The notes: generated from the sequence alone by a model not told the origin. 64,000 nt of DNA from Acetivibrio alkalicellulosi (GCA_008125075.1 VLTH01000003.1:593398-657397), one strand, 5' to 3'. Counted from the stretch's first letter, positions 36,156 through 46,135 are shown. Made by a program: numbers and translations.

Positions 36156-36929
36156 ATGCTAATCAATAAAGTTGAAATATGTGGTGTTAATACATCTAAA
36201 CTGCCAGTACTATCTAATGAACAAAAAAAGGTTCTCTTTGAAAGAATGCATAAAGGAGATACCACGGCAAGAGAGGAATTTATTAGAGGGAATTTAAGGC
36301 TTGTACTAAGTGTTATTCAGAGATTTAACAATAGGGGAGAATATGTTGATGACCTTTTTCAAGTGGGTTGCATAGGTTTGATTAAGGCAATTGATAATTT
36401 TGATGTTTCTCAAAATGTTAAATTCTCTACTTATGCCGTTCCAATGATAATAGGTGAAATAAGACGATACTTACGTGACAATAACTCTATTCGTGTTAGC
36501 AGGTCATTAAGAGATATTGCATATAAGGCATTGCAGGCAAAAGAAAGGCTAACTAACGTAAACTCAAAAGAGCCAACAATAGACGATATTTCAAAGGAGC
36601 TTGCTATTCCAAAAGAAGATATTGTTTTTGCTCTCGATGCAATACAAGACCCTATTTCATTATTTGAATCGGTATATCATGACGGTGGAGATGCAATATA
36701 TGTTATGGATCAGGTAAAAGATGAAAAAAATCATGATGAAAATTGGCTAGAAGGTATTGCTCTAAATGAAGCATTGAGAAAACTAAATGAAAGGGAAAAA
36801 CTTATACTTAATCTTAGATTCTTTGATGGAAGAACTCAGATGGAAGTTGCAGAGGAAATAGGGATTTCCCAGGCACAGGTATCCCGGCTAGAAAAAACTG
36901 CATTAATGCACATGAGAAAGTATATATAA
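36156..36929 (+). CDS. sigG: sporulation sigma factor sigma-G
   Basis: The gene encodes 257 residues after GGGAGG. KVEICGVNTSKLPVLSN is the typical sigma-G start; region 2 VDDLFQVGCIGLIKAIDNFD and FSTYAVPMIIGEIRRYLRDN; region 3 TIDDISKELAIPKEDIVFAL; region 4 RTQMEVAEEIGISQAQVSRL. It directs late forespore transcription. The family-1 repeat directly upstream would lie in its leader. Confidence 0.97.
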   Translation: MLINKVEICGVNTSKLPVLSNEQKKVLFERMHKGDTTAREEFIRGNLRLVLSVIQRFNNRGEYVDDLFQVGCIGLIKAIDNFDVSQNVKFSTYAVPMIIGEIRRYLRDNNSIRVSRSLRDIAYKALQAKERLTNVNSKEPTIDDISKELAIPKEDIVFALDAIQDPISLFESVYHDGGDAIYVMDQVKDEKNHDENWLEGIALNEALRKLNEREKLILNLRFFDGRTQMEVAEEIGISQAQVSRLEKTALMHMRKYI

Positions 36930-36965
36930 TTATAAAGGTAGATATTTTTTATTTGGGGTGTTAAT

Positions 36966-37220
36966 ATGAATAGGACATCAGATTTTAGGCAAAAGGAAGT
37001 AATTAATGTTAGTGATGGGAAAAGACTTGGATTTGTATGTGATGTGGAGATAGATTTAGAAAGTGGAAGGTTAAAATCCATTGTAATTCCTGGAGGAAAC
37101 AGATTGTTTGGGATTTTTGGAAAAGATGAAGAGTATGTTATAACTTGGGACAGAATAAAGAAAATTGGTGAAGACATAATTTTAGTAGATATAGATGATA
37201 AAAAAAAGCGAAATTTCTAA
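36966..37220 (+). CDS. ylmC: YlmC/YmxH family PRC-barrel protein
   Basis: The gene encodes 84 residues. DFRQKEVINVSDGKRLGFVC, then DVEIDLESGRLKSIVIPGG and WDRIKKIGEDIILVDID are typical of the small PRC-barrel proteins that follow sigG in clostridia. Their role in sporulation is not well defined. The start is ATG with GGGGTG upstream. Confidence 0.9.
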   Translation: MNRTSDFRQKEVINVSDGKRLGFVCDVEIDLESGRLKSIVIPGGNRLFGIFGKDEEYVITWDRIKKIGEDIILVDIDDKKKRNF

Positions 37221-37236
37221 CTAAAATAGATTAACA

Positions 37237-37345
37237 TCTATTCTGAAAATACTTTTTAAAATAGAACCTTTGATTTTATGCGTGTGCCATTTGTTTCCTT
37301 CGCAAACAGGCACATGCCCAGAGAAATCATTGCTTATACTTATAT
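37237..37345 (+). repeat. family-3 structured repeat upstream of nrdR
   Basis: CTATTCTG...AAAATAG hairpin, ACCTTTGATTTTATGCGTGT, GCCATTTGTTT, CGCAAACAGGCACATGCCCA, GAGAAATCATT. ATGCGTGTGCC pairs with GGCACATGC across a TTTG/CAAA extension. The 3' third is more degenerate than at 34934-35085. Confidence 0.78.
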
Positions 37346-37512
37346 AAATTTTGCAGTATAATTAGTTTAAGAGAAAAAAGTGTGTAAAAACAAACTTTTA
37401 TACGTTAATTATATATAAATAAAAGGATATAGTGTATAGTGTGTAGTATAAGTTATATAGGTATTTAATTAATGTTTATGTAAAATTTTATATTGTATTT
37501 TGGAGGAAGTTT

Positions 37513-37968
37513 ATGAAATGTCCATATTGTGGCTTTGAAGAGGACAAGGTAATTGATTCAAGGCCAACAGATGAAGGTTCTGCTATAAGAAGACGAAGAG
37601 AGTGCTGTAAATGCCAAAAGAGATTTACCACTTATGAAAAAGTGGAAAGTCTACCTCTTATGGTTATTAAAAAGGATAAGACAAGGCAGGTTTTTAACAG
37701 GGAAAAATTATTGACAGGCCTTCTAAGAGCGTGTGAGAAAAGACCTGTATCAGTAAATGATTTAGAGCAATTGGTAGAAGGCATAGAAAGCCAAGTATAT
37801 AACTCTTTACAAAGAGAAGTAACTTCAAAGGCAATTGGTGAAATGGTAATGTCAAAACTTAAGAATTTAGACGAAGTTGCATACGTAAGATTTGCATCGG
37901 TATATAGACAGTTTAAAGACATAAATACATTTATGGATGAGCTCCACAAGCTGCTAAAAGAAAAATAG
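37513..37968 (+). CDS. nrdR: transcriptional repressor NrdR
   Basis: The gene encodes 151 residues after TGGAGGAAGTTT. N-terminal zinc ribbon MKCPYCG...[12 protein letters not shown] with four Cys, then the ATP-cone ([29 protein letters not shown]) and [18 protein letters not shown]. It senses ATP/dATP and represses ribonucleotide reductase genes. The length matches the family. No NrdR box pair was looked for beyond this gene's own upstream region, where I saw none. Confidence 0.97.
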   Translation: MKCPYCGFEEDKVIDSRPTDEGSAIRRRRECCKCQKRFTTYEKVESLPLMVIKKDKTRQVFNREKLLTGLLRACEKRPVSVNDLEQLVEGIESQVYNSLQREVTSKAIGEMVMSKLKNLDEVAYVRFASVYRQFKDINTFMDELHKLLKEK

Positions 37969-38001
37969 GATACCATTATGTAAACCAAGATAAATTTTGT
38001 A

Positions 38002-38030
38002 CTGACAAGCAGTAGGGATTATGGTATAAT
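38002..38030 (+). promoter_or_regulatory. promoter of the cohesin gene
   Basis: CTGACA at 38002-38007, 17 bp, TATAAT at 38025-38030, with TGG just before it (extended -10). The start point would be ~25 bp ahead of the coding region. Confidence 0.75.
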
Positions 38031-38063
38031 AGATATAAAATATACCATAACGAGGTGCAAAGG

Positions 38064-38807
38064 ATGAAAAAAATTATTTGTGGTTTAATTGCAGGTGTTA
38101 TTTTAAGTACTTCTATTTTAGCATTAGCAGCAGCTAATCAGTGGGTAGCTTTAAGCCCAACCTTTCAGGTTTTTGTAAGAGGAAGTCTGTTTCAACCTAC
38201 TGATCCTGTTGTAGTTGTTGAAGGTAGGACATATTTACCATTAAGAGCTATGGGTGATGCTTTAGGAGTTCCTGTAGAATGGAATGCAGAGAAAAGACAG
38301 GTTGAAGTTGATATGACAGGTGGAAGTACACCAACACCTCCAAAAGTTGAGCATGTTTTATCAGCAAAAGGTGCAGTTGTAACAAGTGAATTTATACAAG
38401 CAAAACCAGGAGAAACTGTTGAGGTACCTGTAATGATGTCTAACGTTCCTTCAAGAGGTATAAATGGTCTTTATTTAAGGTTATTATATGACAATAATTT
38501 AATTGATGTTACAAATATAAAACCTGGGGACATAATAAATGACCCTGATAAAGATTTTGCTTATAACGTTGCTGAGAACACTGGAACAATTGTGATTTTA
38601 TATACAGAAGACAGCCAAACAGGTAAAGGAATGATTGATACTGATGGAGTATTTATGACGTTAGAAGTTAAGGTGAAAGATAACGCTCTTTCAGGAACTG
38701 ACAGTGTTTATGCAGCAATAAGCGTGGACAGTAGTTCAGTTAGTGATTTTGATTTAAAAGAAATTGAAACTGCTTTTTCACTTAGAGGAGTAAAAATAAC
38801 AAAATAA
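38064..38807 (+). CDS. olpC: OlpC-like surface protein: stalk domain plus type I cohesin
   Basis: The gene encodes 247 residues from the ATG after CGAGGTGCAAAGG. Signal peptide ~1-24. Residues ~35-90 form a copper amine oxidase N-terminal-like 'stalk' domain (VVVVEGRTYLPLRAMGDALG, VEWNAEKRQVEVD). After a short linker, residues ~105-245 are a cohesin: VPVMMSNVPSRGINGLYLRL, LIDVTNIKPGDIINDPDKDF, TIVILYTEDSQTGKGMI, DGVFMTLEVKVKD. It should hold one dockerin enzyme at the cell surface. The architecture and neighbourhood match my memory of C. thermocellum OlpC. No S-layer homology repeats or LPXTG anchor are present, so the stalk domain may bind the wall. Confidence 0.88.
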   Translation: MKKIICGLIAGVILSTSILALAAANQWVALSPTFQVFVRGSLFQPTDPVVVVEGRTYLPLRAMGDALGVPVEWNAEKRQVEVDMTGGSTPTPPKVEHVLSAKGAVVTSEFIQAKPGETVEVPVMMSNVPSRGINGLYLRLLYDNNLIDVTNIKPGDIINDPDKDFAYNVAENTGTIVILYTEDSQTGKGMIDTDGVFMTLEVKVKDNALSGTDSVYAAISVDSSSVSDFDLKEIETAFSLRGVKITK

Positions 38808-38824
38808 AATACATAATGAGCAAA

Positions 38825-38853
38825 AAAAGAGCCTTAAATCAGGCTCTTTTTTT
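38825..38853 (+). terminator. terminator of the cohesin gene
   Basis: GAGCCT-TAAATC-AGGCTC flanked by A7 and T7. With its own promoter it makes the cohesin gene a single-gene transcript. Confidence 0.9.
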
Positions 38854-38953
38854 ATCCTTTTATTTAATGCATTTTTTTTAAAAACAAATGTAAAGTATAA
38901 GTTAAACTTTTCCGAAACTAGTCATATAGTATTTTCTTCTAACGAGGTGAAAT

Positions 38954-40492
38954 ATGCTTTCTAAAATTAAAAGTTTAGGCCTTATGGGCATCGATGGCTG
39001 TATTGTATTAGTTGAAACAGATATTTCAAAGGGACTTCCTTCTTTTGATATGGTTGGATTAGGTGATACTGCTGTCAAAGAATCTAAGGAGCGGGTAAGG
39101 GCAGCAATTAAAAATGCCGACTTGGATTTTCCTATTAAGAGGATTACAATAAATCTAGCACCTGCCGACAAGAAAAAAGAAGGCTCAGCTTTTGATCTTC
39201 CTATAGCACTAGGAATACTTGCAGCTACAGAGCAAGTTAACATAAAAGACATTGAAAATTATGGGTTTTTAGGGGAACTATCTTTAGATGGTGAAATAAA
39301 GCCTGTTAAAGGAATATTGCCGATGGTTATAAGTGCAAGGGAAAATGGCCTTAAAAGCATTATTTTACCTTTAGAAAATGCAGATGAAGCAGCTGTAGTA
39401 AATGGTTTAAATATTCTTCCAGCAGGAAGTATTAAAGATGTGGTTAATCATTTAAATGGGCTTAAAAAAATAAATAAATATTCTGTAGATATAGATAATA
39501 TATTTAGAAATAATATTTCCTATGATGTAGATTTTTCAGATGTCAAGGGACAAGAAACTGTAAAGAGGGCTCTTGAAGTTGCAGCTTCTGGTGCCCATAA
39601 TTGCGTTATGATCGGAAGCCCAGGTTGTGGTAAAACAATGATTGCTAGAAGACTTCCCACAATTCTACCTTCCATGACTTTTGAAGAAGCTTTAGAAGTA
39701 ACGAAAATTCATAGTATTGCAGGTACACTTGCCACCAATACTTCTTTAATAACACAAAGGCCCTTTCGTGCTCCACATCACACCATCTCAAATGTGAGTC
39801 TTGTGGGCGGTGGGCGACATCCGAAGCCAGGAGAAATAAGCCTTGCCCACTATGGTGTCTTATTTTTAGATGAGCTTCCCGAGTTTAATCGAAGTGCATT
39901 AGAAGTACTAAGACAACCACTAGAAGATGGAGTTGTTACAATCTCAAGAATAAATGCAACATTAACTTATCCTGCTAGAACAACTCTTATATGTGCGGCA
40001 AATCCTTGTAAGTGTGGTAATTACCTTGATCATTCAAAGGAATGTACATGTACACCAAAGCAGATTGGACAGTACCTTAGTAAGCTATCAGGGCCATTAT
40101 TAGACAGGATAGATTTGCACATAGAAGTATCCTCTATACAATATAAAGATCTTGATAGCAAGAAAGAAGAAGAAAAATCAAGTGATGTGAGAGAACGTGT
40201 AAACAGGACAAGAAAGATTCAGCAGGAAAGATATAAAGGCATGAATATATACTCTAATGCAGAACTTTCACCTGCTATGATTAAGAAATATTGTAAATTG
40301 GATGTTCAATGTAAAAATATACTAGAAAATGCATTTGAAAGATTGGGTCTAAGTGCTAGAGCTCATGGAAGGATACTAAAAGTAGCTCGAACAATAGCAG
40401 ACATGGAAGAGTGTCAAGATATAAAAACTCATCATTTACTTGAGGCTATACAGTACAGAAGTCTTGACAGAAAAATCTGGAGTGGACAATAA
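38954..40492 (+). CDS. comM: YifB/ComM family Mg chelatase-like AAA ATPase
   Basis: The gene encodes 512 residues after CGAGGTGAAAT. N-terminal Lon-like S16 domain (MVGLGDTAVKESKERVRAAI), then AAA core with Walker A IGSPGCGKTMIARRLP, FLDELPEFNRSALEVLRQPL (Walker B) and the zinc-finger-like CAANPCKCGNYLDH. C-terminal helical domain GLSARAHGRILKVARTIAD. ComM helicases aid branch migration in natural transformation. Its neighbour dprA fits that pathway. Confidence 0.95.
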   Translation: MLSKIKSLGLMGIDGCIVLVETDISKGLPSFDMVGLGDTAVKESKERVRAAIKNADLDFPIKRITINLAPADKKKEGSAFDLPIALGILAATEQVNIKDIENYGFLGELSLDGEIKPVKGILPMVISARENGLKSIILPLENADEAAVVNGLNILPAGSIKDVVNHLNGLKKINKYSVDIDNIFRNNISYDVDFSDVKGQETVKRALEVAASGAHNCVMIGSPGCGKTMIARRLPTILPSMTFEEALEVTKIHSIAGTLATNTSLITQRPFRAPHHTISNVSLVGGGRHPKPGEISLAHYGVLFLDELPEFNRSALEVLRQPLEDGVVTISRINATLTYPARTTLICAANPCKCGNYLDHSKECTCTPKQIGQYLSKLSGPLLDRIDLHIEVSSIQYKDLDSKKEEEKSSDVRERVNRTRKIQQERYKGMNIYSNAELSPAMIKKYCKLDVQCKNILENAFERLGLSARAHGRILKVARTIADMEECQDIKTHHLLEAIQYRSLDRKIWSGQ

Positions 40493-40596
40493 GCATTTTA
40501 TTTTTATACTTGACTATGATGTAAATACATGATAAATTGATTGCGGTGACAAAGAATAGCATATTTTTATATTCTTTTGCAAAAAGGAGTGCTGTA

Positions 40597-41709
40597 ATGG
40601 TTGATAATAAGCAGTATTGGGTATGGCTAAGTTCACTTCCTGGTATTGGTGCTGTCAAGTCAAAGGCCTTGTTAAATCATTTTGAAGATCCATATAATAT
40701 ATGGAATGCAAAAGAGAATGAATTAAATAAACTGCCTTTTCTTACCAGTAAAGATGTTGGTAATTTAATAAACATAAAAATTAAGGAAAGTGCAAAAATA
40801 CATTTAGACAATATATTTAAAAATAATATAAAGATTTTAACAATTAATGATGAACTATATCCGTATTATCTTAAAAATATATATGACCCACCTAGTGTGC
40901 TTTATGTAAAAGGTGATATAAGGATAAATGATAAATATATAGCTGTTGTTGGATCAAGAAAAGCAACTTCTTATGGACTTAGTATGGCTCACACTATATC
41001 TTGTGAACTGTCACGATATGGTATCACTGTTGTAAGCGGAATGGCAAGGGGAATAGACTCTTATGCTCATAAAGGAATATTGAGTGTGGGAGGAAGGACT
41101 ATAGCTGTTTTGGGATGTGGACTAGACATTGTTTACCCAAATGAGAACAAAAAACTTATGGATTCTATTATAGAAAATGGAGCTTGTGTATCGGAATACT
41201 TACCTGGAATAGCTCCATTAGCCAATAATTTTCCAGCACGTAATAGGATTATAAGTGGAATATCTTTAGGGGTAATAGTTATAGAAGCTGGTGAACGCAG
41301 TGGATCACTTATTACCGCAAACTTTGCTTTAGATCAAGGAAGAGAAGTTTTTGCTCTTCCGGGAAATGTTTGCAGCATAAATAGTACAGGAACAAATAGA
41401 CTAATTAAAGAAGGGGCAAAAATGGTAACGGGTATTGAAGATATTCTAGAAGAGATCAATATAAGTTTTAGCAATGAAAATATGGAAAACTTTTTTACTG
41501 GAAGTTTTGCAAATGATAAACTTTTTAAAGATCTTGATAAAGAAGAAATAAAAATAGCTTCATGCCTTAAGACAGAACCTCTTCATATAGATAATATTTC
41601 AAAAAAGACAGGTTTTAGCATTCAACTTGTTAGCTCTGTACTAATTATGTTGGAGTTAAAAGGGATAGTTGAACAACTTCCCGGAAAGATATACAAATTA
41701 AAGTATTAA
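40597..41709 (+). CDS. dprA: DNA-processing protein DprA
   Basis: The gene encodes 370 residues from the ATG after AAAAAGGAG; a frame-open ATG 60 bp upstream lacks a site. N-terminal SAM/HhH-like region (LSSLPGIGAVKSKALLNHF), Rossmann core VVGSRKATSYGLSMAHTIS, GMARGIDSYAHKGILSVGG, LGCGLDIVYPNENKKLM, EAGERSGSLITANFALDQGR, FALPGNV, and the C-terminal winged domain. It loads RecA on incoming single-stranded DNA. It pairs with comM upstream and precedes topA, the common Firmicute order. Confidence 0.97.
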   Translation: MVDNKQYWVWLSSLPGIGAVKSKALLNHFEDPYNIWNAKENELNKLPFLTSKDVGNLINIKIKESAKIHLDNIFKNNIKILTINDELYPYYLKNIYDPPSVLYVKGDIRINDKYIAVVGSRKATSYGLSMAHTISCELSRYGITVVSGMARGIDSYAHKGILSVGGRTIAVLGCGLDIVYPNENKKLMDSIIENGACVSEYLPGIAPLANNFPARNRIISGISLGVIVIEAGERSGSLITANFALDQGREVFALPGNVCSINSTGTNRLIKEGAKMVTGIEDILEEINISFSNENMENFFTGSFANDKLFKDLDKEEIKIASCLKTEPLHIDNISKKTGFSIQLVSSVLIMLELKGIVEQLPGKIYKLKY

Positions 41710-41786
41710 ATAATTATTTGCATAATGACAATATATAATATTATAATATTATATTGTTAACTGATAATTTTAACTGGAGGAAAAAA

Positions 41787-43889
41787 ATGGCGGAAAAATT
41801 AGTTATTGTTGAGTCTCCTGCAAAGGCCAACACTATTGGCAAGTTTTTAGGAAAGGACTATAAAATTGTTGCATCTGTGGGTCATGTGAGAGACCTTCCT
41901 AAGAGTCAGATAGGAATTGATTTAGAAAATCATTTTGAGCCTAAGTACATTACTATAAGAGGAAAGGGCGATGTTATTTCTAAGCTGAAAAAGGAAGCTA
42001 AAAATGCAAAAAAGATATATCTTGCTACTGACCCTGACCGTGAAGGAGAAGCAATATCATGGCATTTAGCATATTTGCTTAAACTAAATGAGGGTGAAAA
42101 ATGCAGAGTAACTTTTAATGAAATAACAAAAAATGCTGTTAAAAATGCAATAAAAGCTCCAAGACAAATTGATATGGCTCTAGTAGATGCTCAACAGGCA
42201 AGAAGAATTTTAGATAGGATAGTAGGTTATAAAATAAGTCCTATTTTGTGGAGAAAGGTTAAAAAGGGACTAAGCGCGGGAAGAGTTCAGTCAGTAGCTT
42301 CAAGGCTTATTTGTGACAGAGAGGAAGAAATAGAAATCTTTGTACCAGACGAGTATTGGACAATTACTGCCATACTTAATAAAACACAAAACAAATCCAA
42401 TATTAATGCTAAATTTTATGGAACTGATGGCAAAAAGTTAGAACTAAAAAATGAAGAACAAGTTAATAAGATATTAGAAGAACTAAAAAAGGAAAAATTT
42501 ATAGTTGATAAAATAAAAAAGAGTGAGAAAAAGAAATCACCCTCTGCTCCATTTATAACAAGTACAATGCAGCAGGAAGCTTCCAGAAAACTTGGGTTTT
42601 CCACCAAAAAAACAATGATTGTAGCTCAACAGCTATATGAGGGAATTGAAATAAAAGGTGTTGGTACAATGGGTCTTGTTACTTATATTCGTACAGACTC
42701 TACTAGAGTTTCTGATGAGGCTTATAAGGATACTGAAAGCTATATAAAGGGTAAATATGGAGAAAAGTTTCTTCCTGAAGCAAAGAGAGTTTATAAAAAC
42801 AAATCAGCATCACAGGATGCACATGAGTGTATCAGACCTACTGATGTTAATATTCAACCAGATGATATAAAAGCATCATTATCAAGGGAACAATATAAGT
42901 TATATAAGCTTGTTTGGGGAAGATTTGTTTCAAGCCAAATGGCTTCAGCTATTTATGATACTATAAGTGCAGATATTTTTGCAGGTAGGCATATATTCAA
43001 AGCAAAAGGTTCAACTATTAAGTTCCAGGGTTTTATGGTACTCTATCAGGAAGGCAAGGACGATGAAAGCGAAGAAGAAGAACTAGTGTTACCTGAATTG
43101 ACAGAGAAGGAAGAGTTAAAACAAAAAGGTATTGATCCAAAGCAACATTTTACTCAACCTCCTCCAAGATACACAGAGGCAACTTTAGTTAAAGCTTTAG
43201 AAGAAAGAGGAATAGGTAGACCAAGTACGTATGCACCGACAATTTCCACAATTTTGTCCAGAGGCTATATAGTAAAAGAAGGAAAGTCCTTAATGCCTAC
43301 TGAGTTAGGGAGAATAGTAACAGATATAATGAAGAATTATTTTCATGATATTGTTGATATAGAATTTACCGTTCAGATGGAAAAAAAGTTAGATGATATA
43401 GAAGAAGGGGATAAAAAGTGGGAAGAGATTATAGAGAACTTTTATACCCAGTTCGTGGATGTATTAAAGGATGCAGAAGAAAAAATAGGTAATGTTGAAA
43501 TTCCAGATGAAGTAACTGATGAAATATGTGAAAAATGTGGTAGGAATATGGTTATAAAGATGGGAAGATACGGAAAGTTTCTTGCCTGTCCAGGTTTTCC
43601 AGAATGCAGAAATGCAAGGCCTATTCTTGATGATGCTGGTGTGTTATGTCCTAAGTGTAGTGGTAAGGTATATATTAAAAAGACAAAAAAGGGCAGACAG
43701 TATTTAGGATGTGAAAACAATCCTACATGTGATTTTATGACATGGGATAAACCTTCTAAAGAAAAGTGTCCTAACTGTGGTAACTTTTTAACTAAGAAAT
43801 ATTCTGGGAAAAAGGCTCAACTAAAATGTAGTAGTGAAAGTTGTGATTTTAGTAAGATCGGTGAAAATGAAGAAGATAAAGAACAGTAA
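41787..43889 (+). CDS. topA: DNA topoisomerase I
   Basis: The gene encodes 700 residues from the ATG after TGGAGGAAAAAA. TOPRIM domain MAEKLVIVESPAKANTIGKF, ATDPDREGEAISWHL, the catalytic Tyr in TYIRTDSTRVS, and GIGRPSTYAPTISTIL. The C-terminus has three four-Cys zinc-binding modules (CEKCGRNM..., CPKCSGK..., CPNCGNFL...) each ending in a C-x(n)-C pair. It relaxes negative supercoils. A second frame-open TTG upstream is disregarded for lack of a binding site. Confidence 0.98.
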   Translation: MAEKLVIVESPAKANTIGKFLGKDYKIVASVGHVRDLPKSQIGIDLENHFEPKYITIRGKGDVISKLKKEAKNAKKIYLATDPDREGEAISWHLAYLLKLNEGEKCRVTFNEITKNAVKNAIKAPRQIDMALVDAQQARRILDRIVGYKISPILWRKVKKGLSAGRVQSVASRLICDREEEIEIFVPDEYWTITAILNKTQNKSNINAKFYGTDGKKLELKNEEQVNKILEELKKEKFIVDKIKKSEKKKSPSAPFITSTMQQEASRKLGFSTKKTMIVAQQLYEGIEIKGVGTMGLVTYIRTDSTRVSDEAYKDTESYIKGKYGEKFLPEAKRVYKNKSASQDAHECIRPTDVNIQPDDIKASLSREQYKLYKLVWGRFVSSQMASAIYDTISADIFAGRHIFKAKGSTIKFQGFMVLYQEGKDDESEEEELVLPELTEKEELKQKGIDPKQHFTQPPPRYTEATLVKALEERGIGRPSTYAPTISTILSRGYIVKEGKSLMPTELGRIVTDIMKNYFHDIVDIEFTVQMEKKLDDIEEGDKKWEEIIENFYTQFVDVLKDAEEKIGNVEIPDEVTDEICEKCGRNMVIKMGRYGKFLACPGFPECRNARPILDDAGVLCPKCSGKVYIKKTKKGRQYLGCENNPTCDFMTWDKPSKEKCPNCGNFLTKKYSGKKAQLKCSSESCDFSKIGENEEDKEQ

Positions 43890-43910
43890 AATAAAGGACT
43901 GGATATTAAA

Positions 43911-45221
43911 ATGAATGATTTTATAAATGTTATAGGTGCGGGACTTGCAGGGTGCGAAGCTTCATGGCAGATCGCAAAAAGAGGCATAAAGGTGAAGCTT
44001 TATGAGATGAAGCCAGTATCCTTTTCACCAGCACACCATTTAGATACTTTTGCAGAGCTTGTGTGCAGTAATTCTTTTCGTTCTGACCAACTAGAAAATG
44101 CTGTTGGTTTATTAAAGGAAGAAATGAGGCTTTTAGACTCCTTAATTATTAAATGCGCAGATGAAACAAGAGTTCCAGCAGGTGGAGCATTGGCAGTAGA
44201 TAGGGAGAAATTCTCAAAGCTTGTTACAGATTGTATAAAAGCAAATGATAATATTGAGATAGTAACTGAAGAAGTAACGGATATTCCAAAAGAGGGAATT
44301 ACTGTAGTGGCCTCGGGACCTTTAACGTCAGAGTTATTGTCAGAAAGTATAGGTCAACTAATAGGTGAGCAGTATCTTCATTTTTTTGATGCAGCAGCTC
44401 CAATTGTTACATTCGAATCTATTGATATGACTAAAGCTTTTAGAGCTGCTCGTTACGATAGAGGAACAAAGGATTATATAAATTGTCCTATGACAAAAGA
44501 AGAGTATGAGAACTTTTGGAATGAACTTACTAATGCCCAGTTGGCAGATGTAAAAGACTTTGAAAAAGAGGTAGTATTTGAAGGGTGTATGCCAGTTGAG
44601 ACAATGGCTAAAAGGGGTATTGATACTTTGAGATTTGGACCTTTAAAGCCTGTTGGATTAATTGATCCTGCTTTAGGTAAGGAAGCATATGCAGTTGTTC
44701 AACTTAGACAGGATAATGAGGAAGGAACCCTATATAACATGGTAGGGTTTCAGACACGTTTAAAGTGGCCAGAGCAAAAGAGAGTGTTAAGAATGATACC
44801 TGGCCTTGAAAATGCTGAGTTTGTAAGATACGGAGTAATGCATAGAAATACCTTTTTAAATTCACCAAAGCTTATAAATTCTGACTACTCACTTATAAAA
44901 AGTCCAAATATATATTTTGCAGGACAGATAACAGGTGTGGAAGGTTATGTTGAATCTGCATCTTCAGGTATGTTGGCGGGAATAAATAGTGCTATGGACT
45001 TCTTAGGAAAGGAAAGAATTACTTTTCCTAAAATCACAGCAATTGGGGCACTGAGTAATTATATATCAGACAAAAATATTAAAAATTTTCAACCAATGAA
45101 TGTAAACTTTGGTCTTATGGATAGTTTGAATGCTAAGATAAAAGATAAGAGGAAAAGATATTATGAGATCTCCATGAGGTCACTTGAATTTATAAAAAGT
45201 GAAATAAAGGGATGTTTTTAA
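43911..45221 (+). CDS. trmFO: methylenetetrahydrofolate-tRNA uracil-54 methyltransferase
   Basis: The gene encodes 436 residues. FAD-binding start [20 protein letters not shown], then [76 protein letters not shown] and the closing [20 protein letters not shown]. It makes m5U54 in the T-loop of tRNA using a folate methyl donor. It follows topA, as in B. subtilis and many clostridia; the hslVU and codY genes that often follow are absent. Confidence 0.97.
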   Translation: MNDFINVIGAGLAGCEASWQIAKRGIKVKLYEMKPVSFSPAHHLDTFAELVCSNSFRSDQLENAVGLLKEEMRLLDSLIIKCADETRVPAGGALAVDREKFSKLVTDCIKANDNIEIVTEEVTDIPKEGITVVASGPLTSELLSESIGQLIGEQYLHFFDAAAPIVTFESIDMTKAFRAARYDRGTKDYINCPMTKEEYENFWNELTNAQLADVKDFEKEVVFEGCMPVETMAKRGIDTLRFGPLKPVGLIDPALGKEAYAVVQLRQDNEEGTLYNMVGFQTRLKWPEQKRVLRMIPGLENAEFVRYGVMHRNTFLNSPKLINSDYSLIKSPNIYFAGQITGVEGYVESASSGMLAGINSAMDFLGKERITFPKITAIGALSNYISDKNIKNFQPMNVNFGLMDSLNAKIKDKRKRYYEISMRSLEFIKSEIKGCF

Positions 45222-45721
45222 AAACAGTCTCTTTTTTTTATCTATTATTATATTAGTTGGAAACAAGCGAATTCGTATCTTATTCTAAGAGGATGATGCT
45301 TAAAAACTAATAAAGTTTAATTAAGTTATAAATGCAAGCGGGATTGTGTGTTTTCCTTTGTTTTTTTAATTTTTTTAATTTTTTAATAAGTATGGTTGTA
45401 ATTTAAAAAGAATTATGTTAATATCATAATAAGGTGTTCATATAACGCTTATATTAAGCAGATCTTATTGGTTCTTTTGGCAAAAAGTTGGAATGGTTAA
45501 AAAATAAATTTAAGCTTTTTTACTTGAGATTATTTTTTAGCTATTCTTGGTTTTTTCAAATTAATACATTCAAATTTACAAATTTTATTTTACTGATTCT
45601 TTTTCTATTGATTTTTTGAAAGAAAAAAATTAAATATGCCGAAATTTATTATGTAAAGAAAAGTTGATATTTAATCGAAGCTAATTTTTAGTAAACCTTT
45701 AATTTGTAGGAGGTGTGTTCG
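45222..45721 (+). other. trmFO-flgB intergenic region
   Basis: 500 bp, very AT-rich with T-runs. A candidate promoter lies at 45396-45424; between it and flgB is a ~290-nt leader without a recognised riboswitch. In particular I found no c-di-GMP aptamer core. Nothing else is supported. Confidence 0.55.
45396..45424 (+). promoter_or_regulatory. candidate promoter of the flagellar operon
   Basis: TTGTAA at 45396-45401, 17 bp, TAATAT at 45419-45424: sigma-A-like. It is the best match in the gap before flgB. No sigma-D-type motif was seen. Confidence 0.5.
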
Positions 45722-46135
45722 ATGCTTGAAAGAATCCTATATCGCACTATGCCTTTAGAGAAATCTCTAGATGCTGTTTTACTTAGAAATGAAGCTATAT
45801 CTCAAAACATTTCCAATATTGATACGCCTAATTACAAAAGAAAAACCGTAGCTTTTGAGGAGTATCTTAATGATGCCTTGGGAAATAGTGGAATAAGAGG
45901 AACAAAAACTGACAGTAGACATATACCTATTGGTAAAAGGAACTTTGATGATGTAAACATTAAAATAACTGAAGACGGAAGAGCTCTTGAAATGAGACTT
46001 GATGGAAATAATGTTGATATTGAAAGTGAGATGGCACAAATGGCAAAAAACTCAATTAAGTATGATGTTTTGGTTCAAAGAATAAATGGTAGTTTTCAAA
46101 GAATTAAATCTGTAATAAGTGAAGGGAGAAGATGA
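45722..46135 (+). CDS. flgB: flagellar basal body rod protein FlgB
   Basis: The gene encodes 137 residues from the ATG after AGGAGGTGTGTTCG. N-terminal AVLLRNEAISQNISNIDTPN is the rod-protein signature, with NVDIESEMAQMAKNSIKYDV and QRINGSFQRIKSVI at the C-terminal coiled coil. It forms the proximal rod. First gene of the fla/che operon. Confidence 0.96.
   Translation: MLERILYRTMPLEKSLDAVLLRNEAISQNISNIDTPNYKRKTVAFEEYLNDALGNSGIRGTKTDSRHIPIGKRNFDDVNIKITEDGRALEMRLDGNNVDIESEMAQMAKNSIKYDVLVQRINGSFQRIKSVISEGRR

Noticed and set aside
45425-45721. c-di-GMP riboswitch in the long leader of flgB
   Set aside because: The leader is almost pure A/T and lacks the conserved GCACAGGGCAAACC-type and tetraloop-receptor motifs.
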